The position numbers and the translations under genes are program-made. Shown piece by piece: positions 40,946 to 50,164 of a stretch of DNA of 64,000 nucleotides. The notes beneath the pieces are model-generated. The model saw nothing but the letters and a program-made list of their open reading frames with translations. It was not told the DNA's origin and made no database searches. Location of the stretch: assembly GCA_012839295.1 (NCBI GenBank), contig DUNO01000011.1, forward strand, positions 35,484 to 99,483, written 5' to 3'. How positions within the stretch are numbered: the stretch's first letter is position 1; each line of letters starts with the position of its first letter. The DNA comes from Clostridiales bacterium (GTDB lineage Bacteria; Bacillota; Clostridia; Lachnospirales; Lachnospiraceae).

Positions 40946-40975
40946 AAACCGGTAGAACATGGTTTCTACCGGTTT
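40946..40975 (-). terminator. Terminator of the DAK2-domain gene
   Basis: AAACCGGTAGAAACCATGTTCTACCGGTTTTTC. Confidence 0.85.
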
Positions 40976-40991
40976 ATATACTCATGAAGCC

Positions 40992-42743
40992 CTATTCCAC
41001 AGATAACACATAATAATAGATGGGCTGGCCGCCATAATGTACCTCAACATCCAAATCCGGATACTGCCCCATTATCTCTTCTGCCAGAGCATTTGCTTCT
41101 GCTTCTTTTACCTCTTCTCCGTAGTATAAGCTGATTAATTCGGAATCATCATCCGCCAGGCAGCGGATCAGCTCAAGGGCGGTAGCCGCTACCCCCTCAC
41201 CAACAGCAAGGATCGTCTTATCGCCAATGCCCATGATATTCCCCTGCTTGATCTCTTTTCCGTCAAGGCTCGTGTCACGTACGGCATAAGTCACCTGACC
41301 GGATTTCACCTTCTGCATCTCCTCCGTCATCCTTGCGACATTCTCCTCCGGCGCCTTATCATAAACAAAGTTAATGATTGCCGTAATTCCCTGGGGAACC
41401 GTCTTGGAAGGAATAACATGTATATTCTTATCCTCTGTCAAATGCTTCGCCTGCTCTGCCGCAAGAATTATATTCCCGTTATTCGGTAATATAAATATAT
41501 CATCCGCATTTACTTTACTGATTGCCGTCAGCATATCCTCCGTACTTGGATTCATAGTCTGTCCGCCCTTGATAATATAATCCACACCAAGTCCGGTAAA
41601 TATTTCATCCAGGCCTTCACCCATGGATACGGCGATAAAGCCGGCCTTCTTCCTGGGCTTTTCTTCCACCGGCTTTTCCTCTGCCGGCTTCTTTACTTCC
41701 GCCTTCTGCTCCTGGGCAACCTTCTGGGCATCCTTTATCAATCTTTCATTATGCTCTTCACGCATGTTATCAATTTTCATTCTTGTTAATGAACCATACG
41801 TTAATGCCTTCTGGATAGCAAGTCCTGGGTCATTCGTATGTACGTGGACCTTCACGACATCATCATCCGATACAACGACAAGCGAATCACCGATTGATTC
41901 AAGGTATGCCTTGAACTCTTCCTCCGTCTGGGCATTATACACTTTAGGATTGTCTTGCAAATCCTTATCCAACATAATGATAAATTCGGTACAGTAGCCA
42001 AATTTGATATCATCCGTGGAGATAGGCTCCCTTACGGATACTGCGCTGGCTTCCTTGGCCGCAATATTGTCAAAGGATACTTCCTTACCGATTAGGGCAT
42101 CATATGCGCCCTTCACGATCTCAAGAAGACCCTGTCCGCCGGAATCCACTACCCCTGCTTCCTTTAATACGGGCAACAGCTCCGGTGTGTTCTGCAGCAC
42201 AACCTCCATATGGGCGATTACTTCCTTGCAGAAATATACCATATCTTCAGTTTCAGAAACTAATTCGGCCGCTTTTTCAGCAGCGCCCCTGGCTACTGTC
42301 AGGATAGTTCCTTCCTTTGGCTTCATAACAGCCCGGTATGCGGTTTCTACCCCTTTTTGCAAAGCATTGGCCATAACGGTAACATTTATTTCATTAAAAT
42401 CCTTGATTTCTTTGGAAAAGCCACGGAACAGCTGGGATAAGATAACGCCGGAATTCCCCCGTGCACCCCTTAGGGAGCCTCCGGAAATAGCCTTGGCCAA
42501 TTCCTCAATCGTCGGATTTTCAAGGGCATTCACTTCCTTAACAGCGGACATAATGGTAAGTGTCATATTTGTTCCGGTATCCCCGTCCGGAACGGGGAAT
42601 ACATTCAATTCATTAATGATTTCTTTCTTAGCTTCAATGCTGGCAGCTCCGGCAAGAAACATTTTCTTAAGGGTCTGCGCATCTATCGTTTTAGTAACCA
42701 CTGGTTTTTCCTCCTTAAACGTTGTGCTCTCAGGATCAGTCAA
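40992..42743 (-). CDS. DAK2 domain / YloV (FakA-like) protein
   Basis: LNVFPVPDGDTGTNMTLTI, RGARGNSGVILSQL, VVDSGGQGLLEI. Confidence 0.94.
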   Translation of the reverse strand: MTDPESTTFKEEKPVVTKTIDAQTLKKMFLAGAASIEAKKEIINELNVFPVPDGDTGTNMTLTIMSAVKEVNALENPTIEELAKAISGGSLRGARGNSGVILSQLFRGFSKEIKDFNEINVTVMANALQKGVETAYRAVMKPKEGTILTVARGAAEKAAELVSETEDMVYFCKEVIAHMEVVLQNTPELLPVLKEAGVVDSGGQGLLEIVKGAYDALIGKEVSFDNIAAKEASAVSVREPISTDDIKFGYCTEFIIMLDKDLQDNPKVYNAQTEEEFKAYLESIGDSLVVVSDDDVVKVHVHTNDPGLAIQKALTYGSLTRMKIDNMREEHNERLIKDAQKVAQEQKAEVKKPAEEKPVEEKPRKKAGFIAVSMGEGLDEIFTGLGVDYIIKGGQTMNPSTEDMLTAISKVNADDIFILPNNGNIILAAEQAKHLTEDKNIHVIPSKTVPQGITAIINFVYDKAPEENVARMTEEMQKVKSGQVTYAVRDTSLDGKEIKQGNIMGIGDKTILAVGEGVAATALELIRCLADDDSELISLYYGEEVKEAEANALAEEIMGQYPDLDVEVHYGGQPIYYYVLSVE

Positions 42744-43092
42744 TTACTCTGACACCTTCAACAAAAATATTAATTTTTTTAACCTCAAATCCTGAGAACT
42801 CTTCAACATTATATTTCACGTTACTGATCAGGTTGTCAGCAACTGCAGAAATACTCACGCCATAGGAGACGATAATATGCAAGTCAATTGTAATTTTATT
42901 CTCTTCAATCTGGACACTGACACCGTGGCTCAGGCTGTCTCTCTTTAACAGCTTGGCAATACCGTCCTTCATATTAACGGACGCCATACCAACAACGCCA
43001 AAGCACTCCACTGCAGAGGCTCCCGCATATTTTGCCAGCACATCATTATCTACAACTATTTCACCGATTTGTGAACTCATATGTCCCTTCAT
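42736..43092 (-). CDS. Asp23/Gls24 (YloU-like) protein
   Basis: GEIVVDNDVLAKYAGASAVECFGVVGMAS...ITIDLHIIVSYGVSISAVADNL. Confidence 0.93.
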   Translation of the reverse strand: MKGHMSSQIGEIVVDNDVLAKYAGASAVECFGVVGMASVNMKDGIAKLLKRDSLSHGVSVQIEENKITIDLHIIVSYGVSISAVADNLISNVKYNVEEFSGFEVKKINIFVEGVRVID

Positions 43093-43387
43093 ATTAAACC
43101 TCCTATCAATTTATGCAACTAACCGAGATTGTCTTCACTTAATTATACCATTATTCCATGGATAAGCAAAGGTAGGAATTTATTTAAGTGGTTGAATACA
43201 ACCACTTTTCTTAGTATTATAACCATTTTAATTGATGATACCTACACCATTTTCATGCGCGGAGATATTTTTCTTCTCATTTTTTACATATGGATAAGAT
43301 TTTACATCCTTTTCATGCCGAATCTTTCTTTATGGATCTACTTTTTTTCCAATATTAGGCTAACCATAGGAACCCCTGCATACTATA

Positions 43388-43420
43388 TTACAGGAAGTAA
43401 AATCATTTTCCTATACTCGG
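43388..43420 (+). repeat. Dispersed hairpin family 2, copy D (core)
   Basis: TTACAGGAAGTAAAATCATTTTCCTATACTCGG, near-identical to copy A. Confidence 0.65.
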
Positions 43421-43459
43421 GATCTAAATTATTACCAATTATGATTGGAAGTGATAACT

Positions 43460-43597
43460 ATGAAGAGAATGATCGGTTTTATCCTGTTCTGGATTGCCAT
43501 CGGTATGACCATTATGCTATTCATCACGAATGGAATCTTAGCTATATGTATTATCATTTTATGCTTATTGCTTGGATATAATCTATTCTGTAACTAA
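43460..43597 (+). CDS. Putative 45-aa small membrane protein (missed by the 60-aa ORF cutoff)
   Basis: Hand translation MKRMIGFILFWIAIGMTIMLFITNGILAICIIILCLLLGYNLFCN*; weak upstream GGAAG. Confidence 0.6.
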   Translation: MKRMIGFILFWIAIGMTIMLFITNGILAICIIILCLLLGYNLFCN

Positions 43598-43654
43598 TTA
43601 ACTTATTAAAAACTATCTAAAATTAAAATACCCTTATTTTTCAACAAAAAAAGA

Positions 43655-43678
43655 GGGTGTCAAGATCCCCTGACACCC
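43655..43678 (-). terminator. Terminator of rpmB
   Basis: GGGTGTCAGGGGATCTTGACACCCTCTTTTTTT. Confidence 0.88.
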
Positions 43679-43688
43679 ATCGTTTCCC

Positions 43689-43874
43689 TTACGCGCGTTC
43701 TACTTTACCGGATCTAAGACAGGAAGTACAAACATACATCTTTCTTGCTGCACCGTTAACTTTAACCTTAACAGACTTTACGTTGGATTTCCACATCTTG
43801 TTAGATCTTCTATGAGAATGACTCACAGCGATTCCAAAGTGAGCACCTTTATCACATATTGAACATTTTGCCAT
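43689..43874 (-). CDS. rpmB: 50S ribosomal protein L28
   Basis: MAKCSICDKGAHFGIAVSHSHRRSNKMWKSNVKSVKV; start trimmed to MAKC. Confidence 0.97.
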   Translation of the reverse strand: MAKCSICDKGAHFGIAVSHSHRRSNKMWKSNVKSVKVKVNGAARKMYVCTSCLRSGKVERA

Positions 43875-43996
43875 CAAAAGCACCTCCTTAGGGAAAATAT
43901 AGGCCCAAATTGACCCTACAAACATATTTATTCTAACAGAAGATGACATATAATGCAAGAACTTTTTTCTACCTCTGGCGCTTATTTCTGACCGCT

Positions 43997-44407
43997 TTAT
44001 CTCTGACTGCCTTCTGCCTGCTTTTTAATTGCTTCCTCTACCTTTTCATCCACTTCACTTTTACCCTGTGACTTCTTCGTAAATTTATTAATGATATCCG
44101 GAACCATGTCAAGAATCTTGGTTACCGCATCCTGATCCTTAATATTGACCAGCTTGGAGCTGCCGTTCTGTATTACAAGCACTGAGCTGGGTGAGATCTT
44201 TCCCCCCATACCACCGCCTGCATTATTCTTATGGTCACCGGAGAAGGCTCCTGCCCCCACACCGAAGCTGACCTCTACCAATGGTAGGATAATTGTATTT
44301 TCATCTACCCTGACTGCCTCACCGACCACTGTTTTTGTTGTTATAAAGCTGTCCATACCTTTAAATAATGATTCGACTGTTGAATTAAAACTGTTCTCTG
44401 CCATCAT
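43997..44407 (-). CDS. GerW family sporulation protein (YtfJ)
   Basis: DENTIILPLVEVSFGVGAGAFSGDHKNNAGGGMGGKISPSSVLVI. Confidence 0.93.
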   Translation of the reverse strand: MMAENSFNSTVESLFKGMDSFITTKTVVGEAVRVDENTIILPLVEVSFGVGAGAFSGDHKNNAGGGMGGKISPSSVLVIQNGSSKLVNIKDQDAVTKILDMVPDIINKFTKKSQGKSEVDEKVEEAIKKQAEGSQR

Positions 44408-45483
44408 AACGCCTCCTTCAAAATTACGATATTCTTTGTCAACTGCTTAAACCGTTTATCTAATAATAACTTAATTACTATTATGAGTATTGTAATTAAT
44501 CTTATTCTCCCCCTTGCATAATGCCTGCCTTCCAATACTTTCTCCTCAAAATCGGGGGTGACTTGGATTTTATCCCCATAAATGCTATATAGAATTCCCA
44601 TAGCTCCCAGGGCTTGTCCTGTGGAACAGGGATCGCCGGTGCCAAACCTTATTGTAGACCTTAATTCCTTCGGAAGCATATGCTTTAATATTTTTTTCAG
44701 GCTTTTAAAGGTCACCTGAAAGCCTTCCTTATTTATCTCCAGCCGTATAAAATCAAGGATCAAGTCCAGCTTCCCCTTGATATTATGAACCGATTCAAGG
44801 ATTGCTTTTATCTTTTCTATAAAATTCCTGATAAAGGCTATTACCCTTTCCTTTATTTCTTTTATTTTCATATGGATACGCTTAAAAACTGATCCTTTTT
44901 CCTCTTCCTGGGATCCCTCCAAATCAGGTTCCATTTCCCAAACCGTCTCCGCTTCTGCCCGTGTTTCTGTTCCTGGCTTTGCTTCTGTCCCTGTATCATT
45001 CCCTGTTTCTTTCTCAACCAATACCGCTTTTTTATCCGATATCAGTTCCTTTTCATTTATTGTATCCCGCTTTTCGTCAGTTATGTCAAGCTGGCTCATT
45101 TCATTTTTCCCAGTTTTTAAAGGCTTAGCCTTTAGAGGCTTCTTTCCAGCTTTTGCATTTTTTTTGGTCCTGACCTGCTCCGCTTCTTTCTTAAGCTTCC
45201 CCGCCTTGGGCTTCCTCGGCTGCAGGTTATCATAAATTGTAAACCACAGTACCTTAACGAAGATATGGAATCCCCCGTCCGTATGTGATACCCTGGCCCG
45301 GACCAACTGGAACAGCCAGCCCACCTTACCCTCCAGGGTAAACAGTTCATGGCCGTGCTCTGCCCTTACCCTATAGCTGACCGGATCAAAAAGAATGATG
45401 AGGACGGCCAGCAAAAATAAGCCAAGCACGGCCAGCAGTAATATCCCTATTATTTTCAATATAAGCAGAATTACCAGGAGCAT
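44404..45483 (-). CDS. DUF2953 (YtfI-like) protein
   Basis: N-terminal TM, LLAVLIILFDPVSYRVRAEHG; overlaps gerW as in the ytfI-ytfJ pair. Confidence 0.8.
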   Translation of the reverse strand: MLLVILLILKIIGILLLAVLGLFLLAVLIILFDPVSYRVRAEHGHELFTLEGKVGWLFQLVRARVSHTDGGFHIFVKVLWFTIYDNLQPRKPKAGKLKKEAEQVRTKKNAKAGKKPLKAKPLKTGKNEMSQLDITDEKRDTINEKELISDKKAVLVEKETGNDTGTEAKPGTETRAEAETVWEMEPDLEGSQEEEKGSVFKRIHMKIKEIKERVIAFIRNFIEKIKAILESVHNIKGKLDLILDFIRLEINKEGFQVTFKSLKKILKHMLPKELRSTIRFGTGDPCSTGQALGAMGILYSIYGDKIQVTPDFEEKVLEGRHYARGRIRLITILIIVIKLLLDKRFKQLTKNIVILKEAL

Positions 45484-45539
45484 ATATCCACATCAACCGC
45501 CAATCATCATCATTTTATTTTCTTATGTAAAGTAATTTC

Positions 45540-45848
45540 TTATGTAAAGTAACTTCTCACATCAAATTCCCCCGTATTGTGATAAACCTCCATTATCATT
45601 TCCCGGACAAGGCCGATCGCTTCCTCTCTTCCTTTGGCAAGTCCAATCACATGGATATTGGTTCTCTTATAATGGGGAAACAACAGTTCATTCGCCTCGA
45701 GGATATCAAATAAATTATTGGGATTTGAGGCAAGGGCAACAAGGTACACACCGTAAGCAGCCTCCCGGTTATTGATGGAAGCAATTACCCTTTCCTTCTT
45801 CCTTTCCAGCTTTTCACCGACATAAAGTCGTGAGGACCATAAAACCAT
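45540..45848 (-). CDS. Conserved hypothetical protein
   Basis: 102-aa ORF with plausible composition. Confidence 0.6.
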   Translation of the reverse strand: MVLWSSRLYVGEKLERKKERVIASINNREAAYGVYLVALASNPNNLFDILEANELLFPHYKRTNIHVIGLAKGREEAIGLVREMIMEVYHNTGEFDVRSYFT

Positions 45849-45950
45849 AGAAAAATAATACCTCTTTCACTCAAAATTTAATATCCCCTGTTCGAATAAA
45901 GAACTGATTTACCTAATAGTATACCACATATTACCAGAAAAAATACAGTC

Positions 45951-47372
45951 CTATTCTGTCATTATCTCATTTATTATCTCTACACATGCGGCTTTTTCAT
46001 ATTCATCCGAGCAGCGCCCAAGGCTATAGAGGACATAATCCATGACCTCCTTATGGTCAACAAAGAATACGGGTATCTTATTCATCGTATTTGCCATGAC
46101 CGCCCGGGTAACCATCCGGTCACTCCGCTCAAATAATGCTGACAGCTCTTTAATTAATGCCTTCTTTTCCTCATAGATCCTATCCTCATCCGCGATTTTC
46201 CCCGGAGCTTCCTGCTTATCAAAATCGATAAATAAGCTGCTGGACAATAAATCCTGGGAACAGAGCAGTACCTGCAGCAGCTGCTCCAGCATCAGGCCTG
46301 CAGTCAGGGGCTTCTGCCTTTCCTTCACCTCATACAGCGCATTCTCCAGAAGAGAGAGCTCATAGGAAATCGATTCCTGGACACCTTCCAGCTCTGTCAG
46401 CAGCTCCAGCAGTTCCCCGGAGGGGTTACTCTTTAACTTACTTTCAAACTGTTTGTTAATTTCACTGATGATACGGATTGCCGCCTCTTCGGCATGCTCC
46501 GTGCCGGATCCAGCCATGCCCGCATAGGGGGTGCATAAAAGAAGGGCATAGATCTCATTGGTAATCTCCTGAAGCCCGATATAAGCCGTGGTTTCCGTTT
46601 CCAGCATCAGGGTCGCAGCCTGCAATAAAACAAGGGCTTCCTTATAAGCCTCCTCGGTAATATCCTTAAAGGCTATACCGGATAAGCGGTGCTTTTTTTC
46701 CCACAGCTCCGGGTAAAGCCTCTCCAGCTCTTCCCCCGGATACAGCATAGCGGAGGTGCGCAGGATATATAAGAATGCCTCCAGCGAATTCGTGTCCGAA
46801 CCCAAATAGGCATCGATACTGCCCTTAATCAACTCAAAATACTTCTGCTTTGTAACACGGACAGGCAGCTGCCCCAGCATCTCCTTGATCCTTTCGTTGA
46901 TGATAACATTATCCCCTGAATCAAAGATATACCGGAGGATCTCCTTTGCAAGCTCCTCTTCGTCCACCGCTTCGACGGTTCCTTTAAACCGGTACTCCAC
47001 CCTGTTAATTACATGCTCATATATCTGAAAAAGATCCGTGTAGGCTGTTAAAGCCTCTACATGTCCCGTATTATCCCTACGTATCCCATCTATGCTGCGG
47101 ACCCACTTCTCCCTGGCTTCCCCGCTTTGCTTTTGTAAAATACCTTCCTTAATAATTGTATTTAACTGCTCCAGCGTCTCCAGGGCAGTCTTGCTCCAGG
47201 TATTCCCATCATCACAGAAGGCCTCATAGAAGGAAAAATAATGCATCGCAAGCCTGACCTTTGCATAAGCAAGGTACTGGTCTGAGAGCTGGTTAAATAG
47301 CTGGGGAATTGCCGCCTCTAATTGCTTCCCCTGCTGGATATCCTTACAAATACGTTTCGTGTTTTTATTCAT
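45951..47372 (-). CDS. Hypothetical helical protein
   Basis: Long 473-aa ORF, no recognised domain. Confidence 0.75.
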   Translation of the reverse strand: MNKNTKRICKDIQQGKQLEAAIPQLFNQLSDQYLAYAKVRLAMHYFSFYEAFCDDGNTWSKTALETLEQLNTIIKEGILQKQSGEAREKWVRSIDGIRRDNTGHVEALTAYTDLFQIYEHVINRVEYRFKGTVEAVDEEELAKEILRYIFDSGDNVIINERIKEMLGQLPVRVTKQKYFELIKGSIDAYLGSDTNSLEAFLYILRTSAMLYPGEELERLYPELWEKKHRLSGIAFKDITEEAYKEALVLLQAATLMLETETTAYIGLQEITNEIYALLLCTPYAGMAGSGTEHAEEAAIRIISEINKQFESKLKSNPSGELLELLTELEGVQESISYELSLLENALYEVKERQKPLTAGLMLEQLLQVLLCSQDLLSSSLFIDFDKQEAPGKIADEDRIYEEKKALIKELSALFERSDRMVTRAVMANTMNKIPVFFVDHKEVMDYVLYSLGRCSDEYEKAACVEIINEIMTE

Positions 47373-47657
47373 TGTTTATACCATCCTGTTCTTCTCCATG
47401 TAAATTATGAGAAGTTACCTCTTGACTTCTCATTAAAGTCATTCTATATAATCATTTCTTCTTCGTTCTTATACTACTTATTATAACAGCAAACCACTCC
47501 AGGCACTAGACATATATTACATATTTCCTATGATTTTACCGCCACGGGCATTCCCTAAAATTCCAGGTATTAAGAAGTGCCTATTATAAATATAATAAGC
47601 ACCTCGGTTTTCCAATTATTTAATTCTCCAGCCGAACTCAGCCGGCAATAGACCCAT

Positions 47658-48557
47658 TTACTTTTTCGTCACATGCTCATGGGTAAACAGATGATCCATG
47701 CAATATTCATAATTGCCGTCACATTTGGAACAGAAGCGGAACTCCAAATTGTCACCGTCCAGCTCCGTCCTTCCGCAGACTGCACATTTATGCCTCGTTA
47801 TTACATTCTTCCCGCGAAACTGCGTAACCGTCCCATGGTTCCTGGGATCCTGCATCTGCCTGCGGTAATCCGCCTTACGCTTGATTTCGCTTGGGGAAAT
47901 CCTGCGGTAATTCCTGGTTCCGAAGAAGAACAGAAGGAAATTGCCAAAGGTTAATACCAGAGGAATGATTAATATTGCAGCGCCCTTTGAAATGTAATTG
48001 TAAATGTAATAGAGGTAAATAATACCCTCCAGGACCGCCATATATTTCGCCTTGACGGGAATCAGGAAGTAGATATAAAACTGTACGTTCGGATACAGCG
48101 CAGCAAAGGCAAAAAACATAGTGCTGCAGATCAAGCCCATGGAATCAAAGGCAGGAAAGCTGATCCCCGTAACCAGGTAAATAATCAGGTAGCCTATAAT
48201 GTTTAGTATCACTCCTGAAAAGAAATACAGGTTTAACCGGAAGGCTCCCCAATTCTGCTCCAGGGAATTGCCGATCATATAATAAAAATAGGTTGATATG
48301 GCAAAAAAGATGATATTACGGATGTCACTATAGGGTATGATGAAGGTAACCAGCCTCCAGACCTGTCCCTGTAACACCTTCCCAAAATCCAGGGAAAGAT
48401 ACGTGACCAATACATCCGGCATAAAGGTACCAAGGATCAGACCCAGGCAAAATATGCCCACAATATATTTCATCAGGTTCGGGATCGCGTACCTCCCAAA
48501 TTTTCTTTCCATTTTATTTATCAAATTCACGTCAACACCTGTACCTTTCAAATACAA
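47658..48557 (-). CDS. Rhomboid-like membrane protein with C-terminal zinc ribbon; true start probably MERKFGRYAI
   Basis: GQVWRLVTFIIPY and GNSLEQNWGAFRLNLYF rhomboid-like motifs; C-terminal CAVCGRTELDGDNLEFRFCSKCDGNYEYCMDHLFTH. Confidence 0.75.
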   Translation of the reverse strand: MYLKGTGVDVNLINKMERKFGRYAIPNLMKYIVGIFCLGLILGTFMPDVLVTYLSLDFGKVLQGQVWRLVTFIIPYSDIRNIIFFAISTYFYYMIGNSLEQNWGAFRLNLYFFSGVILNIIGYLIIYLVTGISFPAFDSMGLICSTMFFAFAALYPNVQFYIYFLIPVKAKYMAVLEGIIYLYYIYNYISKGAAILIIPLVLTFGNFLLFFFGTRNYRRISPSEIKRKADYRRQMQDPRNHGTVTQFRGKNVITRHKCAVCGRTELDGDNLEFRFCSKCDGNYEYCMDHLFTHEHVTKK

Positions 48558-49493
48558 CTAGAATACCTTTTTCTTCCTGAAAATAAGCACGGTAATAGCA
48601 GCAATAACCAGTGCGGCACATACTGCTATAATAAACGCATAGGGATTATCCTGTCCGGGAATGTGCGAAAAATTCATTCCGTAAAAGCTAGCAATCATCG
48701 TGGGTATGGAAAGAACAATCGTAATAGCGGCTAAAAACTTCATAACAATATTCTGATTATTTGATATAATTGAAGCAAATGCATCCATCGTTCCACTCAA
48801 AATACCGCTATAAATATTCGCCATCTCAATGGCCTGCTTATTCTCAATAATCAGATCTTCCAATAGATCCTCATCCTCCGGATAGTGTTTGATATTCTCC
48901 AGCTTTAACATTTTTTCAAATACAACTTCATTGGAGCGTAGTGAGGTTGTGAAATATACCAAGCTTTTTTCCAATTCCAATAAATCAATCAGCTCACGAT
49001 TCTGTGTTGAAATATGAAGCTTACGTTCAATTTCTTCACTTTTCCGGTCAATCGTACGCAGATCCTGAAGGAATGTTGAAGCATTCCGGTAAAGAATCTG
49101 GATGATAAACCTGGTCTTCTTATAAGTATAGAAATCTCTGACACGGCCATCAATAAAGCATTTTAGTACCGGCGTCTCCTCCAGGCATACTGTAATCATG
49201 TAATTATCAGCTACGATGATTCCAAGTGGAATTGTAACATAGCGGTCCTTATCATTTCTTCTCTCGAGTGCGGGAATATCTACTATGATCAAGGTATAAT
49301 TATCCTCAACCTCAATTCTGGCCCGTTCTTCCTCATCCAAAGGGGCCCTAAGATGATCCACGTCAATTCCTGTTGCTTCAGCAATTTCCATTAACTCCGT
49401 TGCAGAGGGAGCGGTCATCGCAACCCAGCATCCTTCCGTAATTCCGGTCATTCTCTGCAATGAACCTTCTGCCGTTCTAAAAATATCAATCAT
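48558..49493 (-). CDS. corA: CorA-family magnesium transporter
   Basis: C-terminal ASFYGMNFSHIPG (GMN motif) between two TM helices; ATG at 49493 after GGAAGGAG. Confidence 0.92.
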   Translation of the reverse strand: MIDIFRTAEGSLQRMTGITEGCWVAMTAPSATELMEIAEATGIDVDHLRAPLDEEERARIEVEDNYTLIIVDIPALERRNDKDRYVTIPLGIIVADNYMITVCLEETPVLKCFIDGRVRDFYTYKKTRFIIQILYRNASTFLQDLRTIDRKSEEIERKLHISTQNRELIDLLELEKSLVYFTTSLRSNEVVFEKMLKLENIKHYPEDEDLLEDLIIENKQAIEMANIYSGILSGTMDAFASIISNNQNIVMKFLAAITIVLSIPTMIASFYGMNFSHIPGQDNPYAFIIAVCAALVIAAITVLIFRKKKVF

Positions 49494-49506
49494 AAATGCT
49501 CCTTCC

Positions 49507-49639
49507 ACTGCCTATGAGCAGGTACACCCTCCGGGTATATATTCCTCCCGAAGTATATACAGGAAAACAGCACCCAGACCTAGCGAACCGGATTTTGGCC
49601 GGCTGTGCCCTTAACATATCCTCTACTACTCATAGCAGT
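49507..49639 (-). ncRNA. Candidate structured leader RNA upstream of corA
   Basis: Closing stem ACTGC-TATGAGTAG ... CTGCTCATA-GGCAGT, inner stems AGCCGG/CCGGTT and GTATATA/TATATAC; ends next to the corA SD. Confidence 0.45.
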
Positions 49640-49867
49640 CCCTATTAAATTTTGTTTTCGTATTGGATTCTGACTACTACCAGGGCCGGCTTCCATCCAT
49701 ACCACATCCTTTTTTCCTAAAATTTGTAAAACAATGGGCAATTTAATAGCCCATTCTATTTTTTATATTCTTCCGGGAACATGCCCCCCGTCGGGTGCAG
49801 TGAAAAAGATGAATTTCCGAGGGAATTCATCTTAATTCAGTAGCAGGTTTCTTTTTAACCTGAACTT

Positions 49868-49896
49868 ATTATAAGTTTTTATCCTACCTTTGTCAA
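49868..49896 (-). promoter_or_regulatory. Consensus sigma-A promoter driving the corA leader
   Basis: TTGACA-N17-TATAAT on the minus strand. Confidence 0.75.
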
Positions 49897-50084
49897 ATAA
49901 AACAAAAATTAATAATATTTATAATTTCCTAAGAAAATTTTCTTATGCGGAGTATGGCCAATAAATGTTTTAAGGGGCGGCACATTATTTTTTGCATTTT
50001 TTGTTGCATTTTTTCCTAATATGGCATATAAATTTACTTAAGGGTATTTTTATTTCCATATAATCCCAACCAAAAATTAATGTG

Positions 50085-50113
50085 TTGAACTTAAGAATTT
50101 GTTGGCGTATAAT
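50085..50113 (+). promoter_or_regulatory. Sigma-A promoter of the dehydratase activase gene
   Basis: TTGAAC-N17-TATAAT about 50 nt before the ATG. Confidence 0.7.
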
Positions 50114-50164
50114 AAAGAAAGTTGACTTTTATCTTTATATGTAGTAAACAGGGAGTGATTTAGA

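Noticed and set aside
42004-42795. 263-aa plus-strand ORF opposite the DAK2 gene
   Set aside because: Antisense to a well-supported CDS, with Ser/Thr/Ala/Pro-rich composition typical of a reverse-frame shadow ORF.
43129-43581. 150-aa plus-strand ORF between asp23 and rpmB
   Set aside because: Unlikely composition for a real protein, covers a repeat element and overlaps a better small ORF in another frame.
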